A stretch of 64,000 nt of DNA from Streptomyces venezuelae (lineage in GTDB: Bacteria > Actinomycetota > Actinomycetes > Streptomycetales > Streptomycetaceae). Where the stretch lies: the NCBI RefSeq assembly GCF_008642335.1, contig NZ_CP029191.1, positions 4,774,001-4,838,000 on the forward strand, in the 5' to 3' direction. The notes beneath the pieces were generated by a model that saw only the letters and a list, made by a program, of their open reading frames with translations, was not told the DNA's origin and searched no databases. Of the stretch, positions 35,802 through 45,800 are shown piece by piece (within the stretch, counting starts at the first letter, position 1; every line of letters begins with the position of its first letter). The position numbers and the translations under genes are program-made.

Positions 35802-35869
35802 GGCCCCATCGTTCCAGACCCGAAACGGCCCCGGTGCGCGGGTTTCCAAGACCGTCGCGGCCCTTTCTG

Positions 35870-35899
35870 TTCGACGGGGCGCCGCAGAGCACGTACACT
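35870..35899 (+). promoter_or_regulatory. Candidate promoter for tRNA-Trp/secE
   Basis: TTCGAC at 35870-35875, 18-nt spacer, TACACT at 35894-35899. A TAGGTT at 35965-35970, close to the tRNA, is an alternative -10. Confidence 0.45.
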
Positions 35900-35982
35900 C
35901 ACTGCTCGTTGGCCCTCACCGGCCGCTTTCTCTCAGCGCACTCCGTGCACATGGGCGGATGCGGTAGGTTGGGGGAAATCAA

Positions 35983-36055
35983 AGGGTCGTAGCTCAATTG
36001 GTAGAGCACTGGTCTCCAAAACCAGCGGTTGGGGGTTCAAGTCCCTCCGGCCCTG
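35983..36055 (+). tRNA. tRNA-Trp (CCA)
   Basis: 73 nt. Acceptor AGGGTCG/CGGCCCT, anticodon loop CTCCAAA (CCA), T loop GGTTCAAGTCC. CCA tail not encoded. tRNA-Trp before secE is the usual actinobacterial order. Confidence 0.97.
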
Positions 36056-36162
36056 CTACACACTCCTTCGCCAGGATGTGTGCGCATGTACGTACTGCAA
36101 TGCACCGCCGTGCGGCTCAACCGGGCGCGGCACGGCCACGACCCGGAATCAGGTGAGGACGA

Positions 36163-36450
36163 GTGACGGACGCCGTGGGCTCCATCGACAAGCCTGATGC
36201 CCAGGACGAGTCGACGGAGTCCAAGAAGAAGGCCCGCAAGGGCGGCAAGCGCGGTAAGAAGGGCCCCTTCGGCCGTCTCGCGCTCTTCTACCGTCAGATC
36301 ATCGCGGAGCTCCGCAAGGTCGTCTGGCCGACTCGCAGCCAGCTCACGACCTACACCACAGTGGTGATTGTCTTCGTCGTCATCATGATCGGTCTCGTGA
36401 CCGTGATTGACTATGGCTTCAGCCACGCTGTCAAGTACATCTTCGGCTGA
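36163..36450 (+). CDS. secE: Preprotein translocase subunit SecE
   Basis: 95 residues. A charged, Lys-rich N-terminal region ([16 protein letters not shown]), then the conserved amphipathic helix [20 protein letters not shown] and one membrane helix [20 protein letters not shown]. It stabilises SecY in the Sec channel. GTG 36163 follows AGGTGAGGA. A hairpin after the stop may attenuate read-through into nusG. Confidence 0.96.
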   Translation: MTDAVGSIDKPDAQDESTESKKKARKGGKRGKKGPFGRLALFYRQIIAELRKVVWPTRSQLTTYTTVVIVFVVIMIGLVTVIDYGFSHAVKYIFG

Positions 36451-36458
36451 GCCGAGAG

Positions 36459-36488
36459 CGAAGGGCGCCGTTCCCGGCGCCCCTTTCG
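36459..36488 (+). terminator. Hairpin between secE and nusG
   Basis: GGGCGCCG (36463-36470), loop TTCC, CGGCGCCC (36475-36482), with CGAA/TTTCG flanks. It may be a partial terminator, since nusG follows in the same direction. Confidence 0.6.
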
Positions 36489-36527
36489 CGCGTTCCACCC
36501 CTCTGTATCCAGGAAGAAGCAGCCACC

Positions 36528-37430
36528 GTGTCTGACCCGAACCTGAACGACGCCGTCGAGCCTCGCGAAGAGAGCGCGGAGTCCGTGGAGGACCAGCTCG
36601 ACATCGTCGAGGCGGCGGACGCCGAGGACCCGGACCAGGCCGACGCTGCCGACGCCGCCGCGGGTGAGCCCGCCGAAGAGGCCGCCATCCACCTCGAGGG
36701 CGACGCCGAGGCCGTAGCGGAGTCCGAGGAGGACGAGACCGCTGCCGCCGACGTCGCCGACGAGGAGGACGCCGAGGCCGCCGCGGACGAGCCCGAGGAG
36801 GAGGCCGAGCCGGTCGACCCGATCGTGGCCCTCCGCGACGAGCTCCGCACCCTCCCCGGCGAGTGGTACGTCATCCACACCTACGCCGGTTACGAGAACC
36901 GCGTGAAGACCAACCTCGAGCAGCGTGCCGTCTCGCTGAACGTCGAGGACTTCATCTTCCAGGCCGAGGTGCCGCAGGAAGAGGTCGCGCAGATCAAGAA
37001 CGGCGAGCGCAAGACCATCCGTCAGAACAAGCTCCCCGGCTACGTGCTGGTGCGCATGGACCTGACGAACGAGTCCTGGGGCGTCGTCCGCAACACGCCG
37101 GGCGTCACCGGCTTCGTCGGCAACGCCTACGACCCGTACCCGCTGACCCTGGACGAGATCGTCAAGATGCTCGCCCCGGAGGCCGAGGAGAAGGCCGCCC
37201 GCGAGGCCGCCGAGGCCGAGGGCAAGCCGGCTCCGGCCCGCAAGGTCGAGGTCCAGGTCCTGGACTTCGAGGTGGGCGACTCGGTCACCGTCACCGACGG
37301 TCCGTTCGCGACGCTGCAGGCGACGATCAACGAGATCAACGCCGACTCGAAGAAGGTCAAGGGCCTCGTCGAGATCTTCGGCCGCGAGACCCCGGTCGAG
37401 CTCAGCTTCGACCAGATCCAGAAGAACTGA
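36528..37430 (+). CDS. nusG: Transcription termination/antitermination protein NusG
   Basis: 300 residues, longer than the ~180 of E. coli because of an acidic N-terminal region (about 1-110, rich in Glu/Asp/Ala) typical of actinomycetes. The NGN domain begins [19 protein letters not shown] and includes [12 protein letters not shown] and [13 protein letters not shown] Lys/Glu-rich linker precedes the KOW domain ([19 protein letters not shown]). It binds RNA polymerase clamp helices. GTG 36528 follows AGGAAG. Confidence 0.96.
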   Translation: MSDPNLNDAVEPREESAESVEDQLDIVEAADAEDPDQADAADAAAGEPAEEAAIHLEGDAEAVAESEEDETAAADVADEEDAEAAADEPEEEAEPVDPIVALRDELRTLPGEWYVIHTYAGYENRVKTNLEQRAVSLNVEDFIFQAEVPQEEVAQIKNGERKTIRQNKLPGYVLVRMDLTNESWGVVRNTPGVTGFVGNAYDPYPLTLDEIVKMLAPEAEEKAAREAAEAEGKPAPARKVEVQVLDFEVGDSVTVTDGPFATLQATINEINADSKKVKGLVEIFGRETPVELSFDQIQKN

Positions 37431-37456
37431 CGTTCCCTGGAACACACGCCTCCGAA

Positions 37457-37501
37457 CAGGTCAGACAGGCTGTCAAAGCCGGTCTGACCTGCTCGGTTTT
37501 T
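37457..37501 (+). terminator. Terminator after nusG
   Basis: CAGGTCAGAC (37457-37466) pairs with GTCTGACCTG (37482-37491), followed by CTCGGTTTTTA. Confidence 0.88.
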
Positions 37502-37541
37502 AGCCGCGCGACTATACCCGTTATCGTTGTGCGGTATGCCT

Positions 37542-37561
37542 CCATCCGGATGACCGGATGG
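37542..37561 (+). promoter_or_regulatory. Hairpin in the rplK leader
   Basis: CCATCCGG-ATGA-CCGGATGG, 36 nt before rplK. Candidate site for translational feedback by L1, which regulates the L11 operon in other bacteria; no direct support here. Confidence 0.4.
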
Positions 37562-37597
37562 CCGGCTGAAAACTCTCACTAGGACCCGGAGAGAGCA

Positions 37598-38032
37598 ATG
37601 CCTCCCAAGAAGAAGAAGGTCACGGGGCTTATCAAGCTCCAGATCCAGGCTGGTGCCGCCAACCCGGCCCCGCCGGTCGGCCCCGCGCTGGGCCAGCACG
37701 GCGTCAACATCATGGAGTTCTGCAAGGCCTACAACGCCGCGACCGAGTCGCAGCGTGGCTGGGTGATCCCGGTGGAGATCACGGTCTACGAAGACCGTTC
37801 CTTCACCTTCATCACCAAGACGCCGCCGGCCGCCAAGATGATCCTGAAGGCCGCTGGTGTCGAGAAGGGCTCCGGCGAGCCCCACAAGACCAAGGTCGCC
37901 AAGGTCACCGAGGCGCAGATCCGCGAGATCGCGCAGACCAAGATGGAAGACCTCAACGCCAACGACCTGGACGCCGCGTCGAAGATCATCGCCGGCACCG
38001 CCCGTTCCATGGGCATCACGGTCGAGGGCTGA
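37598..38032 (+). CDS. rplK: 50S ribosomal protein L11
   Basis: 144 residues. GTPase-centre protein binding 23S rRNA helices 43/44. N-terminal [20 protein letters not shown] and [20 protein letters not shown]-terminal rRNA-binding part ends [20 protein letters not shown] 37598 follows CGGAGAGAG. Starts a transcription unit with rplA after the nusG terminator. Confidence 0.98.
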
Positions 38033-38059
38033 GCCTCCTCCCCCGTCTGACCTTTCTCA

Positions 38060-38089
38060 GTGGTAGGGCCAAGCGCTGGCCCGAACCAC
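38060..38089 (+). promoter_or_regulatory. Hairpin between rplK and rplA
   Basis: GTGGT-A-GGGCCA, loop AGCGC, TGGCCC-GA-ACCAC. Possible processing or L1 feedback site in the 88-nt gap. Confidence 0.4.
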
Positions 38090-38120
38090 GACTCCATACC
38101 TGAACAAACCAGGAGCAGAA

Positions 38121-38843
38121 GTGAAGCGCAGCAAGACTCTCCGCGCTGCGGACGCCAAGATCGACCGGGAGAAGCTGTACGCCCCGCTCGAGGCCGTCCG
38201 TCTCGCCAAGGAGACCTCCTCGACCAAGTTCGACGGCACCGTCGAGGTCGCCATGCGTCTGGGTGTCGACCCGCGCAAGGCCGACCAGATGGTCCGCGGC
38301 ACCGTGAACCTCCCGCACGGCACCGGCAAGACCGCCCGGGTCCTGGTCTTCGCGACCGGTGACCGTGCTGCGGCCGCGGAAGCCGCTGGGGCCGACATCG
38401 TCGGCGCCGACGAGCTCATCGACGAGGTCGCGAAGGGCCGCCTGGACTTCGACGCCGTCGTCGCCACCCCGGACCTCATGGGCAAGGTCGGCCGCCTCGG
38501 CCGCGTGCTCGGTCCGCGTGGTCTGATGCCGAACCCGAAGACCGGCACCGTGACCCCCGACGTCGTGAAGGCTGTCAACGACATCAAGGGCGGCAAGATC
38601 GAGTTCCGCGTCGACAAGCACTCGAACCTGCACTTCATCATCGGCAAGGTGTCCTTCGACGACACCAAGCTGGTGGAGAACTACGCCGCGGCCCTGGAGG
38701 AGATCCTCCGTCTGAAGCCGTCGGCCGCCAAGGGTCGCTACATCAAGAAGGCCGCCATCACCACCACGATGGGCCCCGGCATTCCGCTGGACTCGAACCG
38801 CACCCGCAACCTCCTCACCGAGGAGGACCCGGCCGCCGTCTGA
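38121..38843 (+). CDS. rplA: 50S ribosomal protein L1
   Basis: 240 residues. Two-domain L1-stalk protein and translational repressor of its own operon in model bacteria. Motifs: [69 protein letters not shown] 38121 follows CCAGGAGCAG. Confidence 0.98.
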   Translation: MKRSKTLRAADAKIDREKLYAPLEAVRLAKETSSTKFDGTVEVAMRLGVDPRKADQMVRGTVNLPHGTGKTARVLVFATGDRAAAAEAAGADIVGADELIDEVAKGRLDFDAVVATPDLMGKVGRLGRVLGPRGLMPNPKTGTVTPDVVKAVNDIKGGKIEFRVDKHSNLHFIIGKVSFDDTKLVENYAAALEEILRLKPSAAKGRYIKKAAITTTMGPGIPLDSNRTRNLLTEEDPAAV

Positions 38844-38877
38844 ATCTGACGGCAGCCGCGTCGCGTACGCGTTCTGT

Positions 38878-38916
38878 GGACGGGCCCCGCAACCTTTCGA
38901 GGTGCGGGGCCCGTCC
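38878..38916 (+). terminator. Terminator after rplA
   Basis: GGACGGGCCCCGCA (38878-38891) pairs perfectly with TGCGGGGCCCGTCC (38903-38916), followed by TGTTTGTG. Confidence 0.92.
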
Positions 38917-39000
38917 TGTTTGTGTACGGACCTTTCGGATACGTGTGTCAGTGGTCTGCGCTAGCGTGCAGGCTCCATGAATGCCAAGGGGTGGGACAAC

Positions 39001-39897
39001 ATGAACAGCACGACCATGCGCCGTGCCGGTCTCTCGATCGCGGTGGTCGCCGCGCTGACCGGCCTCACGGCCTGCGGTTCGGGTGACTCCTCCGACAAGG
39101 CCGACGGCGGCGGCAAGGACGAGGGCGGCATCAAGCTCAGCCCCATAGCCGCCCTGCGCACCGTCGAGAAGTCGACCGACAAGGCGGACACCGCCCGGGT
39201 CGACGGCACGACGACCATGGGCTCGCTCAGCTCCATGGACATGAAGGGCGTCATGGGCTGGTCCGACGGCATCACGGGCAACGTGACGGTGACCTTCACC
39301 GGCGGCTCCCAGGCCCAGCAGATGAAGCAGCTGGGCACGACGGAGCTCGACTACCGCTATCTGAAGAACGGCTTCTACGCGAACATGGGGGACAGGTTCG
39401 CGTCCCAGGCGGGCGGCGGCAAGCACTGGGTCGAGTACGACTACGACACGCTGGCGGAGCTAAGCGGCGCCGCGGGCGAGGCCTTCCAGGACCAGATGCA
39501 GAACACCACCCCGAACCAGTCCGTGAAGATGCTGCTGGCCTCCGGCGACGTGAAGCGCGTCGGCACGGAGGACGTCCGCGGCAAGAAGGCGGTCCACTAC
39601 TCGGGCAAGGTCGACGTCGCGGACTTCACCGCCAAGAGCGCGGACCTCGACGAAGACAAGATGGCCGAGCTGAAGAAGCAGTTCGAGCAGGCCGGCCTGA
39701 GCACCGAGACGATCGACATCTGGGTGGACGAGGACGACCTGCTGGTCAAGAAGAGCGAGAAGGGTGAGACGAAGAACGGCACCTTCTCGCAGACGGCCTA
39801 CTACAGCGACTACGGCACCGAGCTGAACGTGGAGAAGCCGCCTGCGTCGGACACGATGAGCTTCAAGGACCTCATGAACAAGCAGCCCGCCGTATGA
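39001..39897 (+). CDS. Predicted lipoprotein, paralogue 1
   Basis: 298 residues from ATG 39001. Signal peptide MNSTTMRRAGLSIAVVAAL ends in lipobox LTAC; the mature part is acidic and hydrophilic. Segments MKGVMGWSDGITGNVTVTF, YLKNGFYANMG and IDIWVDEDDLLVKKSEKGE match the next gene's protein, so the two are tandem paralogues. The fold resembles the LppX/LprG-like group, some of which bind lipids; function unknown. ATG 39001 is preferred over 38977 because AAGGGGTGGG precedes it, the same site used by the paralogue. It interrupts the ribosomal-protein cluster. Confidence 0.82.
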   Translation: MNSTTMRRAGLSIAVVAALTGLTACGSGDSSDKADGGGKDEGGIKLSPIAALRTVEKSTDKADTARVDGTTTMGSLSSMDMKGVMGWSDGITGNVTVTFTGGSQAQQMKQLGTTELDYRYLKNGFYANMGDRFASQAGGGKHWVEYDYDTLAELSGAAGEAFQDQMQNTTPNQSVKMLLASGDVKRVGTEDVRGKKAVHYSGKVDVADFTAKSADLDEDKMAELKKQFEQAGLSTETIDIWVDEDDLLVKKSEKGETKNGTFSQTAYYSDYGTELNVEKPPASDTMSFKDLMNKQPAV

Positions 39898-40018
39898 CCG
39901 CTGCGCCGCTCGCCGGATAACTCCTGCGCTTCTCGACCCACCCCTCGGGTACTCTCGGTCACACAAACATGTGTCGATCATGTGTTCTTTGTTCCAGGGT
40001 GTGCCAAGGGGTGGGGTC

Positions 40019-41008
40019 ATGACTGCAGGTGTCGTACGGGGACGCAGAGGGCGTCAGCGGGTGGCGGGGGCCGTGCTCAGCACCGCGCTGCTCTGTGTCG
40101 GCGCGGTGGCGTGCGGGGGCTCGGACGACAAGTCCGACAACGCTGCCGACTCGGGGAAGCCCCAGTCGCGCTCGCAGGTGACCGAGGTCATCACGGCCGC
40201 GTACAAGAAGACCTCGGCCGCCAAGTCGGCCAAGGTCAAGATGACGATGTCCACCCCGCCCGGTGAGATGGGCAAGGCCATGGGCGGCGCCGGTGAGATG
40301 AAGATGACCGGCGTCATGGGCTGGGACCCGACCGTCATGGACGTGACGGTCTCGGGCTCCGCGCTCACCGAGGGTGACCCGGAGGCTCCGGAGAAGATCC
40401 GGATGCTCTGGAGCGACAACGTCATGTACATGAACATGGGCGCCAAGGCGGCCAAGGACATGGGCGGCAAGCAGTGGGTCAAGATGGATCTCAACGCCAT
40501 CATGGAGAAGGCCGGTGACGACAAGCTCGCCAAGCAGATGACCGGCGGCCTGGACAGCATGAACCAGGACCCGGCGCAGCAGCTCGCGATGCTTCTCGAC
40601 TCCCCGAACCTGAAGCACCTGGGCTCCGCGCAGGTCAACGGCGAGCAGACCCAGCGCTACAAGGGCCGCCTCACCGTCAAGGAGATGGCGGAGTCCAACA
40701 AGGGCCTGAAGGACGTGCTCAGCAAGAGCGAGCGCGACCAGCTGTTCAAGAACATCGAGAAGTCGGGCATCAAGGGCTACGACACCGAGGTCTGGGTCAA
40801 CGAGGACGACTACCCGGTCCGCATGGACATCGACATCAAGACCCCCGAGGGCACGGTGAAGACGTCGCAGACCTTCTCCGACTACGGCGCGGCGACCAAG
40901 GTGACGCCGCCGGCGGCCAAGGACACCTTCGACATGATGAAGATGTTCGAGGAGCTCGGAAAGCTCGGCGAGGACAGCAAGGGCGCCGGTTCGGACAGCG
41001 CCTTCTGA
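40019..41008 (+). CDS. Predicted lipoprotein, paralogue 2
   Basis: 329 residues from ATG 40019, behind AAGGGGTGGGG. Signal peptide ends with AVAC lipobox (STALLCVGAVACGG). Met/Lys-rich mature region: MKMTGVMGWDPTVMDVTVS, VMYMNMGAKAAKDMGGKQW, YDTEVWVNEDDYPVRMDID, TSQTFSDYGAATKV. Homologous along its length to the preceding lipoprotein. Probably surface-anchored outside the cell membrane. Role unknown. Confidence 0.82.
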   Translation: MTAGVVRGRRGRQRVAGAVLSTALLCVGAVACGGSDDKSDNAADSGKPQSRSQVTEVITAAYKKTSAAKSAKVKMTMSTPPGEMGKAMGGAGEMKMTGVMGWDPTVMDVTVSGSALTEGDPEAPEKIRMLWSDNVMYMNMGAKAAKDMGGKQWVKMDLNAIMEKAGDDKLAKQMTGGLDSMNQDPAQQLAMLLDSPNLKHLGSAQVNGEQTQRYKGRLTVKEMAESNKGLKDVLSKSERDQLFKNIEKSGIKGYDTEVWVNEDDYPVRMDIDIKTPEGTVKTSQTFSDYGAATKVTPPAAKDTFDMMKMFEELGKLGEDSKGAGSDSAF

Positions 41009-41014
41009 CCGGAT

Positions 41015-41044
41015 TTGCTTGACGCGGACCCGTTCGCGTACTCT
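41015..41044 (+). promoter_or_regulatory. Candidate rplJ promoter
   Basis: TTGCTT at 41015-41020, 18-nt spacer, TACTCT at 41039-41044. Start would be about 41051, just upstream of the L10 leader. Confidence 0.55.
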
Positions 41045-41051
41045 TCCACAG

Positions 41052-41215
41052 AAGCCAAAGACCGCTGGTCGTTGCCGTGTTCTCGCAAGAGGGTGCGGTG
41101 GCCGAAGGATCCGCTGAAACGGCGGACGACCCGCGCAGGTGACTGTGGATGTGCTCCTGAATCGTCATGCGATTCGGTTGAGCTCACGCCCCGTGCGCCT
41201 GCGCCGGGGCGTTTC
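41052..41215 (+). promoter_or_regulatory. L10-type ribosomal leader with intrinsic attenuator
   Basis: A 220-nt leader precedes rplJ. It holds a helix with CCGCTGAAACGGCGG near 41111-41125, the kind of structure bound by L10-L12 in leaders of this operon. It ends with ACGCCCCG (41186-41193) and CGGGGCGT (41205-41212) followed by TTCGTTTT, a terminator-like hairpin. Autogenous control by L10(L12)4 is established for this operon in other bacteria. Confidence 0.7.
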
Positions 41216-41270
41216 GTTTTGTCGGCCCCTTCTGAGCGGTCCTCATCACCCGGAAGGAGGCCGACGCTCT

Positions 41271-41801
41271 ATGCCGACGCCCGACAAGGCTGCCGCGGTA
41301 GCCGAGCTCACGGACAAGTTCCGCAGCTCGAACGCCGCCGTGCTGACCGAGTACCGGGGTCTCACCGTGGCCCAGCTCAAGCAGCTGCGCCGTTCGCTCG
41401 GTGAGAACTCCGAGTACGCCGTGGTGAAGAACACGCTGACCAAGATTGCGGCCAACGAGGCCGGGATCAACACGCTCGACGACCTGTTCACGGGTCCGAC
41501 GGCGGTTGCCTTCGTCACCGGTGACCCGGTGGAGTCGGCGAAGGGTCTTCGTGACTTCGCCAAGGAGAACCCGAACCTCGTCATCAAGGGCGGTGTCCTT
41601 GACGGCAAGGCGCTGTCCGCCGATGAGTTCAAGAAGCTCGCGGACCTCGAGTCCCGCGAGGTTCTGCTCGCCAAGCTGGCGGGCGCCATGAAGGGCAAGC
41701 AGTCGCAGGCTGCCGCGCTCTTCCAGGCGCTTCCCTCGAAGTTCGTCCGCACCGCGGAGGCGCTTCGTGCCAAGAAGGCCGAGCAGGGCGGTGCCGAGTA
41801 A
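41271..41801 (+). CDS. rplJ: 50S ribosomal protein L10
   Basis: 176 residues. Base of the L7/L12 stalk. Landmarks: [52 protein letters not shown], and the C-terminal helix for L12 binding ([19 protein letters not shown]). ATG 41271 follows a strong GGAAGGAGG. Confidence 0.98.
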   Translation: MPTPDKAAAVAELTDKFRSSNAAVLTEYRGLTVAQLKQLRRSLGENSEYAVVKNTLTKIAANEAGINTLDDLFTGPTAVAFVTGDPVESAKGLRDFAKENPNLVIKGGVLDGKALSADEFKKLADLESREVLLAKLAGAMKGKQSQAAALFQALPSKFVRTAEALRAKKAEQGGAE

Positions 41802-41914
41802 TTCGGCTCGCGCATTGATCGACGCCCGCTAGGGCGCCGGTCGCAGCGGGCCGAACGTACGCCCGCCTTCATATACACCCGGCACCAGCCGAATTAGTGG
41901 AAGGATCGCCCATC

Positions 41915-42298
41915 ATGGCGAAGCTCAGCCAGGAAGACCTGCTTGCCCAGTTCGAGGAGCTCACGCTCATCGAGCTCGCCGAGTTCGTGAAGGCCTTCGA
42001 GGAGAAGTTCGACGTCACCGCCGCCGCTCCGGTCGCCGTTGCCGCCGGTGGCGCCGCTGCCGCCCCGGCCGAGGCCGAGGCCGAGCAGGACGAGTTCGAC
42101 GTCATCCTCACGGGCGCCGGCGAGAAGAAGATCCAGGTCATCAAGGTCGTGCGCGAGCTCACCTCCCTGGGTCTCAAGGAGGCCAAGGACCTCGTCGACG
42201 GCACCCCGAAGCCGGTCCTCGAGAAGGTCGCCAAGGACGCCGCGGAGAAGGCCGCCGAGGCCCTCAAGGGCGCCGGCGCCTCCGTCGAGGTCAAGTGA
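41915..42298 (+). CDS. rplL: 50S ribosomal protein L7/L12
   Basis: 127 residues. N-terminal dimer domain [20 protein letters not shown], an Ala-rich hinge ([17 protein letters not shown]), and C-terminal factor-binding domain ([36 protein letters not shown]). ATG 41915 follows GGAAGG; an in-frame ATG at 41897 lacks support. Confidence 0.98.
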   Translation: MAKLSQEDLLAQFEELTLIELAEFVKAFEEKFDVTAAAPVAVAAGGAAAAPAEAEAEQDEFDVILTGAGEKKIQVIKVVRELTSLGLKEAKDLVDGTPKPVLEKVAKDAAEKAAEALKGAGASVEVK

Positions 42299-42361
42299 CC
42301 TCACGAGTCGTCTGACTCTCTTCCCCGTTCGTACGGCTGAGGCTGTAACGCACGGGTCGCC

Positions 42362-42393
42362 AAAGGCGATCACCCATGTGGGTGGTCGCCTTT
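42362..42393 (+). terminator. Terminator after rplL
   Basis: AAAGGCGATCACCC (42362-42375), loop ATGT, GGGTGGTCGCCTTT (42380-42393), one G-T pair. rpoB therefore needs its own promoter or read-through. Confidence 0.9.
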
Positions 42394-42872
42394 CGGCGTT
42401 CACGGGCGCCCCGCGGAGGGTGCCTTGCGATGTCGGTCCCGGCGAGTATGGTGATCTTCGTTGTGCCCTCGGGACGGCCCGTGACGGTGACGATCTCTGA
42501 GTGATGTCGGGGCAGGGGGGCCTTGACGAACCGCACGCAGCGCGCAATTCTCAGGACGCGTCGTCACAACGATCCGGATCCGAGGCATGGATCGGCGGCG
42601 AAGAGGGCAGTATCGATGTGCATCGAGGGCGTGGCTTGCAGCAGGGGTTGAGAACAACGAGGGTCTTCAAAAACCCGCACTGGACATCAGTGGGCCGAGT
42701 GGCTACACTGACCCTTTGCGCTGCCTGTTAGCTGCCTCCTGCCCGTCACCAGGGGCATGCCCTCGCTTGAGCACTGTGGATCCGAACCTCCCTGACCTGG
42801 GATGTCCGTCTCTGTGTCCAGCCTGGGACCGGTACGCGCGTAGTGAGTCCGAGCCCTCGGAAGGACCCCCTC
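42394..42872 (+). other. rpoB upstream region, 479 bp, no gene
   Basis: Non-coding stretch between the rplL terminator and rpoB. It contains the promoter described separately and a ~160-nt leader. I see no small ORF with a credible ribosome-binding site. Confidence 0.6.
42681..42709 (+). promoter_or_regulatory. Candidate rpoB promoter
   Basis: TGGACA (42681-42686), 17-nt spacer, TACACT (42704-42709): close to the housekeeping (HrdB) consensus. It gives a ~160-nt leader. Confidence 0.65.
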
Positions 42873-45800
42873 TTGGCCGCCTCGCGCACTGCCTCGACCG
42901 CGAATACGAACAACGGCGCCAGCACCGCCCCGCTGCGCATCTCCTTTGCAAAGATCAAGGAGCCCCTCGAGGTTCCGAACCTTCTTGCGCTGCAGACCGA
43001 GAGCTTTGACTGGCTGCTCGGCAATGACGCGTGGAAGGCTCGTGTCGAGGCGGCTCTGGAAAGCGGACAGGACGTCCCCACCAAGTCCGGTCTGGAGGAG
43101 ATCTTCGAGGAGATCTCCCCGATCGAGGACTTCTCCGGGTCGATGTCCCTGACGTTCCGCGACCACCGTTTCGAGCCTCCGAAGAACTCGATCGACGAGT
43201 GCAAGGAGCGCGACTTCACGTTCGCCGCCCCGCTCTTCGTCACCGCCGAGTTCACCAACAACGAGACCGGCGAGATCAAGTCTCAGACGGTCTTCATGGG
43301 CGACTTCCCGCTCATGACGAACAAGGGCACCTTCGTCATCAACGGCACCGAGCGTGTCGTTGTGTCGCAGCTGGTCCGTTCGCCCGGTGTGTATTTCGAT
43401 TCCTCGATCGACAAGACGTCCGACAAGGACATCTTCTCCGCCAAGATCATCCCGTCCCGGGGTGCCTGGCTGGAGATGGAGATCGACAAGCGCGACATGG
43501 TCGGTGTCCGCATCGACCGCAAGCGCAAGCAGTCGGTCACCGTTCTGCTCAAGGCTCTCGGTTGGACGACCGAGCAGATCCTCGAGGAGTTCGGCGAGTA
43601 CGAGTCCATGCGCGCCACCCTGGAGAAGGACCACACCCAGGGCCAGGACGACGCGCTGCTCGACATCTACCGCAAGCTCCGTCCGGGCGAGCCGCCGACC
43701 CGTGAGGCCGCTCAGACGCTGCTCGAGAACCTCTACTTCAACCCGAAGCGCTACGACCTCGCGAAGGTCGGCCGCTACAAGGTCAACAAGAAGCTGGGTG
43801 CGGACGCTCCGCTCGACGCGGGCATCCTCACGGTCGAGGACATCATCGCCTCGATCAAGTACCTGGTGAAGCTGCACGCCGGTGAGACCGAGACCGTTGG
43901 CGACAGCGGCACGTCGATCGTCGTCGAGACCGACGACATCGACCACTTCGGCAACCGTCGTCTGCGCAACGTCGGCGAGCTCATCCAGAACCAGGTCCGC
44001 ACGGGTCTGGCTCGTATGGAGCGCGTCGTCCGCGAGCGCATGACGACCCAGGACGTCGAGGCGATCACGCCGCAGACCCTGATCAACATTCGCCCGGTCG
44101 TGGCGTCGATCAAGGAATTCTTCGGCACCTCGCAGCTGTCGCAGTTCATGGACCAGAACAACCCGCTGTCGGGTCTGACGCACAAGCGTCGTCTCTCGGC
44201 GCTGGGTCCCGGTGGTCTGTCCCGTGAGCGGGCCGGCTTCGAGGTCCGTGACGTGCACCCGTCTCACTACGGCCGCATGTGCCCCATTGAGACGCCCGAA
44301 GGCCCGAACATCGGTCTGATCGGTTCGCTGGCTTCGTACGGCCGCGTCAACGCGTTCGGCTTCGTCGAGACGCCGTACCGCAAGGTCGTCGACGGCCAGG
44401 TCACCGACGACGTCGACTACCTGACGGCCGACGAGGAGGACCGCTTCGTCATCGCGCAGGCCAACGCCCCGCTGACGGACGACCTCCACTTCGCCGAGGC
44501 CCGCGTCCTGATCCGCCGTCGTGGCGGAGAGATCGACTACGTGCCCGGCACGGACGTCGACTACATGGACGTCTCGCCGCGCCAGATGGTGTCGGTCGCG
44601 ACCGCGATGATCCCCTTCCTGGAGCACGACGACGCCAACCGTGCCCTCATGGGCGCGAACATGATGCGTCAGGCCGTGCCGCTGATCACCGCCGAGGCTC
44701 CCCTCGTCGGCACCGGCATGGAGTACCGCTGCGCGGTCGACGCCGGTGACGTGATCAAGGCCGAGAAGGCCGGTGTGGTCCAGGAGGTCTCCGCGGACTA
44801 CGTCACGGTGACCAACGACGACGGCACGTACACCACGTACCGCATCGCCAAGTTCTCCCGGTCGAACCAGGGCACCTCCGTCAACCAGAAGGTTGTCGTC
44901 GACGAGGGCGCCCGCGTGATCGAGGGCCAGGTCCTGGCCGACGGTCCCGCGACCGAAGAGGGCGAGATGGCCCTCGGCAAGAACCTGCTCGTGGCGTTCA
45001 TGCCGTGGGAGGGTCACAACTACGAGGACGCGATCATCCTGTCGCAGCGCCTCGTGCAGGACGACGTCCTCTCCTCGATCCACATCGAGGAGCACGAGGT
45101 CGACGCCCGTGACACCAAGCTCGGCCCGGAGGAGATCACCCGGGACATCCCGAACGTCTCCGAAGAGGTCCTCGCCGACCTCGACGAGCGCGGCATCATC
45201 CGTATCGGTGCCGAGGTCGTCGCCGGCGACATCCTCGTCGGCAAGGTCACGCCCAAGGGTGAGACCGAGCTGACGCCGGAGGAGCGCCTGCTCCGCGCGA
45301 TCTTCGGTGAGAAGGCGCGCGAGGTCCGTGACACCTCCCTGAAGGTGCCGCACGGCGAGATCGGCAAGGTCATCGGCGTCCGCGTCTTCGACCGTGAAGA
45401 GGGCGACGAGCTGCCGCCGGGCGTGAACCAGCTGGTTCGTGTCTACGTGGCGCAGAAGCGCAAGATCACGGACGGCGACAAGCTGGCCGGCCGTCACGGC
45501 AACAAGGGTGTCATCTCGAAGATCCTTCCGATCGAGGACATGCCGTTCCTCGAGGACGGAACTCCGGTCGACATCATCCTGAACCCGCTGGGTGTGCCGT
45601 CCCGAATGAACCCGGGACAGGTCCTGGAGATCCACCTCGGCTGGCTCGCCAGCCGCGGCTGGGACGTCTCCGGCCTCGCGGACGAGTGGGCGCAGCGCCT
45701 GCAGGCCATCGGCGCCGACCAGGTCGACCCCGGCACGAACGTCGCCACCCCCGTCTTCGACGGTGCGCGTGAGGACGAGCTCGCCGGTCTGCTGCAGCAC

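Noticed and set aside
43900-44300. Rifampicin-resistant-type rpoB
   Set aside because: The cluster I residues visible ([20 protein letters not shown]) are the ordinary sensitive form.
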